A DNA stretch of 64,000 nucleotides from assembly GCF_901709675.1 (NCBI RefSeq), contig NC_051096.1, positions 7,405,001 to 7,469,000 on the forward strand, given 5' to 3'. Position 1 is the first letter of the stretch. Every line of letters begins with the position of its first letter. The notes below the pieces were generated by a model. The model had not been told where the DNA came from. It was given only the letters and a program-made list of their open reading frames with translations, and searched no databases. Of this stretch, positions 25,898-34,159 are shown piece by piece. This stretch comes from Syngnathus acus (Eukaryota; Chordata; Actinopteri; Syngnathiformes; Syngnathidae). The position numbers and the translations under genes are program-made.

Positions 25898-26081
25898 GTC
25901 AAAAATAACCCAATTTGAGTCAAATGTGGATCATCAGTATGCTATTTAACCCAATTTGGATTTTTTCTTTAGTACAGAACAATACAAGTGGATCAGCCTA
26001 TTCTTTTCCATTTTTGAACAATGCCGGGTCAAATCGACCCAATAATGGAACCTTTTTGACCCCAATTGGGTTATTTTTGAC
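25898..26081. mobile_element. Short nonautonomous inverted-repeat element (about 184 bp)
   Basis: The left end GTCAAAAATAACCCAATTTG (25898-25917) is matched in reverse complement by CAATTGGGTTATTTTTGAC (26063-26081). An inner palindrome GGGTCAAATCGACCC lies at about 26025-26039. This is a MITE or hairpin repeat. A diverged piece of the same kind is at about 23930-23985. The superfamily is unknown because target duplications are not clear. Confidence 0.55.
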
Positions 26082-26390
26082 CCACCTCTTTTTTCGAGTA
26101 TCTCTCTGTGTATTGCATTAAACCCATTCAAAACAATCAGCCCATCTCGGAACGCGCCAAAGCACTGATTATATCCTAGGTGATGTTTGTGTTGCCTAAC
26201 ATGGCGGCAAGAATATTTCAGCCACTATCGACGCGCCCTTGTTTGCTTACATTTGCGTAAAAGTGTGGCAGGCGTTCGTCTTGTGCCATGCTGACTGAGC
26301 ATTTGCATATGCGGCACAGTTGCTGGCCACGCTAATCGTTCCACTCTCATCGTGGATGATGTCCACCCGCAATGTACCGCTGTACATATG

Positions 26391-26425
26391 GGATATAAAA
26401 AGTCTACACACCCCTGTTTGAATCC
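26391..26425. repeat. Transposon-end fragment shared with 43111-43135
   Basis: GGATATAAAAAGTCTACACA here and GGATAGAAAAAGTCTACACA at 43111-43130 match at 19 of 20 bases, and both run into CCC. This is an end motif often seen on teleost DNA-transposon copies; the rest of the element is not recognisable. Confidence 0.5.
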
Positions 26426-26729
26426 TTAAATATTAGGAACACCTTTCTCATGCGCAATGCTCGAAGAATGCTCAATAGCATCGCCCTGCCAAATATCAGT
26501 TACGTAATTGCATAGTTTCCTTCATGTTTGCCGTTATCGCTTCACCTCCCTGATGGGTCGCTATGTTACTTTCCCTCCTCATATCATCTGGAGCCTTTGG
26601 TTCACCTCTGTGCTTGTCTCTGTGTTCTTCTGAACTTCTCACTGTTGATTATCCTGCATAAATCATCCACTTGCTCATCTACACAAATGGAATTTTTGCC
26701 CTTTTCTACCCGCACTTTCTGAGGAACAG

Positions 26730-26796
26730 CAGTCAGTCAGTCAGTCAGTCAGTCAGTCAGTCAGTCAGTCAGTCAGTCAGTCAGTCAGTCAGTCAG
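26730..26796. repeat. (CAGT)n microsatellite
   Basis: Over 16 perfect tetranucleotide units. The period of four gives an open frame with a QSVS repeat, which is a by-product and not a protein. Confidence 0.95.
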
Positions 26797-26799
26797 CGG

Positions 26800-28098
26800 T
26801 GGCGTAATTCGGGATGGGTTGTCGCGCATGATGGCGCAAGACGCAGAGGTGACCCGTCGATACCGTGCAGGGACACGAACAAGCCGCCCCACGGAAGCAC
26901 GCTGGCCTTCTTATTACCTCATTTCCCCGCAATCATTACTCCACTGCTAGCCGGCCGTCAATTTGCTGCGCCACTGATTAAAATCAATATAGCCTTTAAT
27001 TACATGCGGCTTGTTGTTCTTGTATTTATGCAAATCGTTCATTTTGATTTTCTGCTCGTAATCGAAAACATCCCCGTCACCAATTACTGACGGGCCATTG
27101 TGCGACTGTAATTGCTCGATTTGACTCACGCAAACGTTCTGCCGTTAGAGTCGGAGATTTGTGTGAAAGTCTCAAATTCAGACTCATGTTCCAGCAAAGG
27201 CATATTTAGGAAAAGAGATGGAGTTTGCATTTTTTTTCTTCACTCTTTAAAACGATGCCGTCTCATGGAATTTTGCCACTAGTTTAATGAAAACACAAAC
27301 GGTGGCGCAACATACGTAAACAGATGACAAATGTAGAGCAAATTTACTAATATATCAACTGTTAGAAGAGAAAAAACTAATTTGTTGTTCTGTGTGGCTG
27401 AAAGTCTTTTTCTTCTCCCCTGCAACTGTCTCATTGAAAATGAAACATATATTAAGGTGAAGAGGTGAAAGGTTATGTGACTATGCATGTATAAGTGAAG
27501 CACAGTGTGCAGTAGATGGATGTCAGGAGCATCTGGAATGAAAGCCAATCCCCTCCCTGCTTGATGAGTGTTTTTGCCTACATGTATGTGTGTGTGTGAG
27601 GGAGGGAGGGAGGGAGGGAGGCAGGTCAGCGGCATGCAGCGGGGTAGCAGCTGTCTTTTTTCCTGTGCGGTCTCCTAGATTACATGAAATGAACCTGGAG
27701 AAGGCCAGACACGCTGATGGGTGGCTCCCAGACTCGGTGTCTGTCCATTGATCAGCCCAGAAGGTCAGAGTCGGGTGGAGCAGGTCAGTTGACATGAGGA
27801 AGGACGCTGGAGGAGGAGGAGGAGCCATCCGTCTTCCCTCGAGTGCATTTTTTGTTGTTGTTTTTAGTGTCATAAATATTTGGGCCATTGATTTAGTTAC
27901 CTGTAGGAAGAAGAGGGATGAAAATGTCAACCCGAAATCTAGTTTTAGTCAAAGTGGCAAAATTGTCAAAAAGGAACACGAAAATCTCGTCTTCTTCATC
28001 TTAACAGATATTTTTTGATGAGCTCTTTAGAAGACACTTCTTTTCACATTACCACCATCTAGGCCTACTCTTGATGACAAATTCAAGCTGAAGACGAG
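26800..28098. other. Intergenic; repeat-poor block 26800-27130, GGGA repeat at 27599-27621
   Basis: The first 330 bp are free of simple repeats and contain TTTATGCAAAT (an octamer/POU site), several TAATTA/CAATTA cores and CpG-rich spacers. The rest is ordinary, with a (GGGA)n run at 27599-27621. No gene was found. Confidence 0.35.
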
Positions 28099-28191
28099 TA
28101 CCGTATTTTCCGCCCTAAAAGGCGCACCTAAAAACCTAAAATTTTCTCAAAAGCCGACAGTGCGCCTTATAGGCCAGTGCGCCTTATATAT

Positions 28192-31100
28192 CAAAGTCAA
28201 AGTCAAAGTCAAAGTCAGCTTTATTGTCAATCCCTTCATATGTCAAGACACACAAAGAAACCGAAATTCCGTTTCCTCCATCCCACGGTGACGAGACATA
28301 CAAGTAGGCGACACAAAACAAAAACAAGAAGGCACAAACCATAAATAATAAATAAAATAAAATGAGCGATGAATAAAAACAGACCAATAATATGAGGGGC
28401 AAAACCGAGCCAGTGAGCATACAGCAAGAACAGGACGCTACGCTGAAAGGGGGAGCGAGTTCAGGATCCTAACAGCCTGGAGTACGAAGCTGTTGGAAAG
28501 TCTGGTGGTGCGGGAGCGCAGGCTCCTGTACCGCCTCCCAGAGGGCAGAAGTTCAAACAAAGAGTGAGCGGGGTGACTCACATCACTCACAATCTTGGTC
28601 GCCTTGCGAGTGAGATGGGAGGTGTAAATGTCCTTCAAGGAGGGGAGAGAAGCACCAATAGTCTTACTAGCCGTTTTCACAATGCGCTGCAGGGCCTTCA
28701 AGTCTTGGTCAGTGCAGCTGCCACCCCAGACAGCAATACAGCTGGAGAGGACGCTCTCAATGGTGCCGCGGTAAAAAGTAGTCATGACGGCCGGAGGAGT
28801 CCCCGCTCGCCTGAGTTTCCGAAGGAAGTACAGGCGGCGCTGGGCCTTCTTCGCCAGCGACGCGGTGTTGGTGGACCAGGAGAGATCCTCACTGATGTGC
28901 ACCCCCAGGAACCTGGCGCTGCTCACTCTCTCCACCACAGCACCGTCGATGGTCAGCGGCAGGTGTTGGGCGTGACCCTTCCGGAAGTCAACGACAATCT
29001 CCTTGGTCTTGTCGACGTTCAGCAGGAGGTTGTTGTCCCTGCACCACGCGGTCAGAAGGTCAACCTCCAGCCTGTATTGAGTCTCGTCTCCCTTGGTGAT
29101 GAGACCCACCAGAGTCGTGTCGTCAGCAAACTTCACTATGCGGTTGCCGCTGCAGGTGGCAGCGCAGTCATGCGTCAGGAGGGTGAAGAGCAGCGGACTG
29201 AGCACGCAGCCTTGGGGGGCCCCTGTGCTCAGTGTGATGCTGGCGGAGATCTTGTCGCCAACACGTACCACCTGTGGCCTCTGACAGAGGAAGTCCAGTA
29301 GCCAGTTGCAGAGGCCGGTACTGAGGCCCAGCTTGTCAAGTTTGCTGATGAGACGCTGCGGCACAATGGTGTTGAAGGCAGAACTGAAGTCCACAAACAG
29401 CAACCTCACATACGAGTCCTTCCCCTCCAGGTGGGTGAGGGCCGAGTGGAGGGCAGAGCAGATGGCATCCTCAGAGGACCGTTTGGCTCGGTACGCAAAC
29501 TGGAAGGGGTCAATGGTGGGAGGGAGAACTGACCGGATGTGCTCCAAGACAAGCCGCTCAAAGCACTTCATGACGATGGGCGTAAGTGCCACGGGGCGGT
29601 AGTCATTGAAGCAGGACGGAGCAGGCTTCTTCGGCACAGGTACGATGGTGGCTGCTTTGAAACTCGACGGGACGATGGCCTGCTGCAGGGAAGTGTTAAA
29701 GATGTCCGTGAAGACACCCGTCAGCTCACCAGCGCAGTCCTTCAGCGCTCGACCCGGGATGTTGTCCGGGCCCGCCGCCTTACGGATGTCGATAGCGGCA
29801 AGCGTCCTCCTCACGCTGTCGGCGGAGAGGCACAGGGGCAGCTCGTGGGAAGGGGGAGTGGCCTTCAGCGGGCAAGTGCTGTTCAGAGCGTCGAAGCGAG
29901 CAAAGAAGCGGTTGAGGTCATTGAGCAGACGGACGTCGCCATCACAGCCCTGCGTCGCGGGCTTGTAGTCCGTGATGGTCTGAATGCCCTGCCAAAGGCG
30001 CCGTGCGTCCCTGCTGTCCTTGAAGTGGGCGGTAATTTTGCCCGAGAACGCCCTCTTCGCTTCTTTGATGCCCCGGGACAGGTCGGCCCTCGCAGTCCTC
30101 AAGCCAGCCTCATCCCCCGCCCGGAAGGCTTTGTCCCTGGCCCTCAGCAGCCTGAAGACAGCCCCCGTCAGCCATGGCTTCCGGTTTGCCCGAGTGACGA
30201 CGGATACTGAGTGTGTCACATCATCAATGCACTTCCCGATGTAGGAGGAAACAGAGTCAGTATACTCCTCAATGTCCGCCCGACCGTCGCAAGTGGCCGC
30301 CCTCCTAAACACGTCCCAGTCGGTAGAGCCAAAGCAGTCACGAAGCGCATCAGAGGCACCCTCAGGCCACACCCGCACCCGCTTGCGAACTGGTCTGGAT
30401 GTTCTCACCTTTTGTCTGTATGCGGGCAAAAGCATAACAGTGAGATGGTCAGAAAGCCCAAGATGGGGGAGGGGGGCGGCTTTGAAAGCTCCCTTATGCG
30501 AAGAGTAGACCAGGTCCAGGAAGCTGTCGCCACGCGTAGGAAAATCAACATGCTGGTAAAGCCTCGGAAAAACAGACTTCAGATTAGCATGATTAAAATC
30601 CCCAGCGAAGATGGTGAAACCGTCAGGGTGCGCTGTCTGTTGGTCACTGACAGCCTGGTACAGTTCACTAAGAGCCGCGACCCTGTCGCCTCCGATGTTG
30701 GAAGGCGGGATGTAAACCGCGACCAGCAGAATCGCGGTAAATTCCCTCGGCAGGTAAAAAGGACGGCACTTAATGATCACAAACTCCGCCAGTGGCGAGC
30801 AGTGCCTGCATACCACCACAGAGTCCCGGCACCAGTCGTCACGGATGTAGACGCATATTCCACCTCCACGAGATTTCCCCCCTCGTACAATGGTCCGGTC
30901 CGCCCGATAGCACGCTAGCCGCTCCAGACGTACAGCCGAGTCCGGAATGTTGACGGTCAACCAAGTCTCAGTGAACACGAGCACACAGCAGTCACGCACC
31001 GTCCGGTTCGTAGATCTCAGCAAGCGAATGTAATCCATTTTGTTGTCCAGCGATCGAACATTCGCCAGAAGAATGGAAGGCACGGCCGGGCGAGCCGGGT

Positions 31101-31442
31101 TGGCCGCCAGCCTGGCCCGGACGCCCCCACGCTTGCCCCTCTTCAGCCTCCTCGCACACCGCTTTCGACGCTTCCCAACCGGGGGAGGAATAGCAGACGA
31201 GTCCGGCGACGCTTCAGGACGTAGCAGTCCGAGCGCCTTTAATGTCCCCGCATCAAAGTCCAGAACTCGACAAAAGTCGCTTTCGCCGATGTCGAGCAGA
31301 ACCTTCCTGCCGTACTTGTAGCACGACTCAGTACGACGAGACGAACGCACAAAACTGCCGGTCAAACACTCATTTGACGAACAAAACACCGTTCGAGCGG
31401 GACAGAGAGAGGTCGCTGCGTATGCACGCGCCGCCATCTTGA
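28192..31442 (-). mobile_element. CR1/jockey-type LINE (Rex1-like), apparently intact ORF
   Basis: The copy is bounded by a 6-bp direct repeat ATATAT (28186-28191 and 31443-31448), the likely target-site duplication. Its 3' end, at the low coordinate, is AATAAAGCTGAC followed by short GACTTT repeats, the tail style of CR1-group elements, which lack a long poly(A). The 5' end begins TCAAGATGGCGGC, only five bases before the start codon. The host site is a GCGCCTTATATATGG motif of the older DNA transposon, so this insertion is the younger event. Confidence 0.88.
28438..31437 (-). CDS. LINE endonuclease-reverse transcriptase polyprotein
   Basis: An uninterrupted 999-codon frame starts MAARAYAAT at 31437; an upstream in-frame Met lies outside the element. 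Domains in order: a basic N-terminal region (about 100-120 residues); an apurinic-type endonuclease (SILLANVRSLDNK, VFTETWL, FAGDFNHAN and the terminal SDHLTVML motif); then reverse transcriptase (NDYRPVALTPIVMKCFERLV, FVDFSSAFNTIVPQ, TGAPQGCVLSP and the catalytic FADD box). A C-terminal tail follows (VLSSCIAVWGG, LFELLPSGRRYR). It nicks target DNA and copies element RNA at the site. No separate ORF1 is present, either because the family has none or because this copy is 5' truncated. The class is CR1/jockey by motif style, Rex1-like as a best guess. Confidence 0.9.
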   Translation of the reverse strand: MAARAYAATSLCPARTVFCSSNECLTGSFVRSSRRTESCYKYGRKVLLDIGESDFCRVLDFDAGTLKALGLLRPEASPDSSAIPPPVGKRRKRCARRLKRGKRGGVRARLAANPARPAVPSILLANVRSLDNKMDYIRLLRSTNRTVRDCCVLVFTETWLTVNIPDSAVRLERLACYRADRTIVRGGKSRGGGICVYIRDDWCRDSVVVCRHCSPLAEFVIIKCRPFYLPREFTAILLVAVYIPPSNIGGDRVAALSELYQAVSDQQTAHPDGFTIFAGDFNHANLKSVFPRLYQHVDFPTRGDSFLDLVYSSHKGAFKAAPLPHLGLSDHLTVMLLPAYRQKVRTSRPVRKRVRVWPEGASDALRDCFGSTDWDVFRRAATCDGRADIEEYTDSVSSYIGKCIDDVTHSVSVVTRANRKPWLTGAVFRLLRARDKAFRAGDEAGLRTARADLSRGIKEAKRAFSGKITAHFKDSRDARRLWQGIQTITDYKPATQGCDGDVRLLNDLNRFFARFDALNSTCPLKATPPSHELPLCLSADSVRRTLAAIDIRKAAGPDNIPGRALKDCAGELTGVFTDIFNTSLQQAIVPSSFKAATIVPVPKKPAPSCFNDYRPVALTPIVMKCFERLVLEHIRSVLPPTIDPFQFAYRAKRSSEDAICSALHSALTHLEGKDSYVRLLFVDFSSAFNTIVPQRLISKLDKLGLSTGLCNWLLDFLCQRPQVVRVGDKISASITLSTGAPQGCVLSPLLFTLLTHDCAATCSGNRIVKFADDTTLVGLITKGDETQYRLEVDLLTAWCRDNNLLLNVDKTKEIVVDFRKGHAQHLPLTIDGAVVERVSSARFLGVHISEDLSWSTNTASLAKKAQRRLYFLRKLRRAGTPPAVMTTFYRGTIESVLSSCIAVWGGSCTDQDLKALQRIVKTASKTIGASLPSLKDIYTSHLTRKATKIVSDVSHPAHSLFELLPSGRRYRSLRSRTTRLSNSFVLQAVRILNSLPLSA

Positions 31443-31591
31443 ATATATGGATCAATTGATGAATTTGTTGATCCATACTGGTTGTACACAGTGCTCTGCC
31501 AAAATGTTTCAGTACGTTTTAGTACGACTAGTAAATTACAAGGTCGCATCGCTTCCCAACATTACGGTAACTGTAGTCAGGGGGCGTCACC

Positions 31592-32025
31592 GAATAGCTG
31601 TTGTACCCGCGAGGCTATTTCATTTAAAAATAGGCTGCTCTGTCACTGTTTCGAGTAAATTTACGGATCGATATGGAAGGGAAACATAGGTAAGTAGTAC
31701 CAATGCGTTAGATCGAACTTTAGTCAGTTCCGATCATTTTATAGGAGATCGTTTGAGAAACGCGATTGTTTACACTTTGCTGAGGCTCATGGGAGATTGC
31801 GAGCTGAGACTCGTGGGACTATGCGGATGGCTAATGCTATGACGATAGCTGCTATACGTACCAGGCTATTTCATGTGAAAATAGGCTGCTCTGTTAATGT
31901 TTCGAGTAAATCTACGGATCGATATGGAAGGGAAACATAGGTAAGTAGTACCAATGCGTTAGATCGAACTTTAGTCAGTTCCGATCATTTTATAGGAGAT
32001 CGTTTGAGAAACGCGATTGTTTACA
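31592..32025. repeat. Two direct copies, 251 bp apart, inside the DNA transposon
   Basis: Copy 1 at about 31592-31774 and copy 2 at about 31843-32025 share CTATTTCAT..AAAATAGG, CGGATCGATATGGAAGGG, TAGGTAAGTAGTACCAATGC and TTGAGAAACGCGATTGTTTACA-type stretches. They differ mainly near the start, and copy spacing is constant at 251 bp. Confidence 0.9.
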
Positions 32026-32217
32026 GAGGGCTCGTTGGTTATTGGCTAGTGGATGCATACCGCAACCCTAGTCAACCTCAGTTTGTTGCAGTATAGCTTC
32101 TATTTTATGCGCCTTATAATCCGGTGCGCCTTATATATGGACAAAGTTTTAAAATGGGCCGTTCGTTGAAGGTGCGCCTTATAACCCGGTGCGCCTTTTA
32201 GGGCGGAAAATACGGTA

Positions 32218-33000
32218 AGTGCTTCACACAAGATAAAAGGGAGAGAAAAGAAAAAGAAAAAGCCAGGCTGAGGAGGGAGAAGCGCTGCTGACTGGGAAAT
32301 CGAGCGCTGGCGGAGTGTTTCTTCACTCGGTTAGTTCGACATCTCCCTTGTGAGACTAATCTCACTCTCTAATGTCTCGGGGTTGGTTTCATGTCGAGAT
32401 CTTTTTGATCAGCCGAGACGGCTCAAGAAGGCGAGAAGAGGAACTGAGAAGCAATGACAAGAGATTTGGGGGGTTTACGATGGGATTTCCCTGCTGTCTG
32501 CTTGTTGATGAACTTTGGAGGAGAAGTTATATCTGGGATATTTGCCAATTGTCGTGCTTGAGCGGCCGGCGCGTGCCAAAGTTCCATGACTCACTTTGAG
32601 GGTTTCATGTGGCGAGAAAAACAAGGGTCAGCATTTGTTGAGTACAGCTGTTGTTTGTTTGTTGTTTTCATTAGATAATCAAGTATGCATCGTTTGTATT
32701 ACTAGTGACACACAGTAGTAAAAAAAACACACAAATTAAGCATGTATGAAATTTAGGATGAATACAAACAATAACAGACTGATTCAAACTATTCCAACTT
32801 TATTTTAAATTTCAAAATCATTATATCATTTTTTCCTCCTATTATTTCAACATTTTTTATGTTTTAGAATGATAAAACTCCTAACTATTCAGGTTTTCTC
32901 TCCCATATTTTTGTCAGCAGCAGCCCATTTGTTTATGCTGTACTGTCCCTTTAAATTGTGGGCGTGGCCTCTCTACTACGACACGCCCTCTTATGCATAA
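32218..33000. other. Upstream flank of mycl, no gene seen
   Basis: The stretch is ordinary AT-rich DNA between the transposon end and the probable mycl promoter region. No transcript signals could be supported. Confidence 0.4.
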
Positions 33001-33258
33001 TAGGCAAGCGTCCTTTCCCCGTAAATCACATAGCGCGCCAGTCTGCAAATGAAAGTGAAGGCAGGCGGACCTTACGCGACTACTGCGGCAAGTTTCGATT
33101 TGTTTGAGGATCGTTTACAAGACAGGCGGAAGAAAAAAGAAAAGGAAAACGAGAAATAGCGACCCGTATGCATGCGCCATTTGACGCTCCTTGCTGTGGT
33201 TGTTTTCTTTACGCAGGATTTATGAAGGAGCACGCAGATTTTTCAACGTGCATACCAG
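33000..33258 (+). promoter_or_regulatory. mycl: Probable mycl promoter and noncoding first exon
   Basis: A good donor (CATACCAG then GTAAATA) ends at 33258, about 535 bp above a strong acceptor at 33793. Myc-family genes have a noncoding first exon, and this position fits. The transcription start is not visible. Confidence 0.4.
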
Positions 33259-33750
33259 GTAAATAAATAAATACCGAAATAAATGAATAAATCAACATTT
33301 CAGAATTTCAACTCATTCCCACATCGATTTCCGACGGTAATTGAATTCCCCAGCTGCAGCGCCTGAGCTCATCGCACTCTTGTTTAATTAATTAATAAGA
33401 GAAGCGGACCGGGTCTCAAGTTTGCGTCTCTAATTGATCATCCGAAGTCTAATTTAATCACCTTTCTGCTGATCAGCTGACCAAACAGTGCCCCCACCGC
33501 GTCCCCTCCCTCTTAGCAGTCACTCTGTTATGCCACCGTCTACTACTATAAAACATTGTTATGTAATGAAACTCTGTTGCGAAACTTGAAAGTTCTCCGC
33601 GAGGGGAAAAGGCACACTTTTGTTGTTGTTGTTATTTTTACCTAATCAGTGACTGGCTTACCTTTTTATTCCATTGGAAAATATGCACAAGTATGGGGGT
33701 TGAAGTTATTTGATGATGGTCACATGAATGGAATTCAGTCCAAGTGTGCT

Positions 33751-33793
33751 CCTCTCTCTCTCTCTCTCTCTCTCGCTCTCTCTCGCTCTGCAG
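33751..33793 (+). repeat. mycl: (CT)n tract forming the splice acceptor of mycl exon 2
   Basis: About 18 CT units, broken twice by CG, run directly into CTCTGCAG. The acceptor AG is at 33792-33793. The microsatellite is thus the polypyrimidine tract. Confidence 0.8.
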
Positions 33794-33839
33794 ACTGAGG
33801 GAACAGTGAGTGAGCCCCCCTCCCGCTTCCACTGCCTCC

Positions 33840-34126
33840 ATGCCGGGCATCAGCTCCTCCGCCGCGACCCGCTATGACAGCTGGGACATGGACCACTTGG
33901 ACCACTACCAGCATTACTTCTACGACGACCATCACAACCCAGACGAGGATTTTTTCAAGTCCACGGCGCCCAGTGAGGACATATGGAAAAAATTTGAGCT
34001 GGTGCCCACCCCGCCCATGTCCCCCATCCGGGCAGTGGAGGGGTCAGGCAGGTTCGGACTGGTGTGCCCCACACTTGGGGACAAGCTGGAGTGGGTGTCG
34101 CAGTTTTTGGGGCAGGAGGATGAACA

Positions 34127-34159
<33 letters not shown>

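Larger units (their letters stand above)
28101..32215. mobile_element. TA-flanked inverted-repeat DNA transposon, split by a LINE
   Basis: The left end (28101-28128, CCGTATTTTCCGCCC...GGCGCACC) and the right end (32188-32215) are perfect 28-bp inverted repeats. Each is flanked by TA (28099-28100 and 32216-32217), so the target duplication is TA. Further GCGCCTTATA motifs repeat next to both ends. Without the LINE the element is about 0.86 kb and has no transposase frame, so it is nonautonomous. TA targeting fits Tc1/mariner-like elements, but other superfamilies cannot be excluded. Most of its body lies at 31449-32187 and includes a tandem duplication. Confidence 0.85.

Noticed and set aside
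26671-27090. 139-codon plus-strand frame with repeated QSVS
   Set aside because: The frame is kept open by the (CAGT)n microsatellite and has no domain or splice context.
28564-31321. Several long plus-strand frames
   Set aside because: They are antisense shadows of the intact LINE frame on the minus strand.
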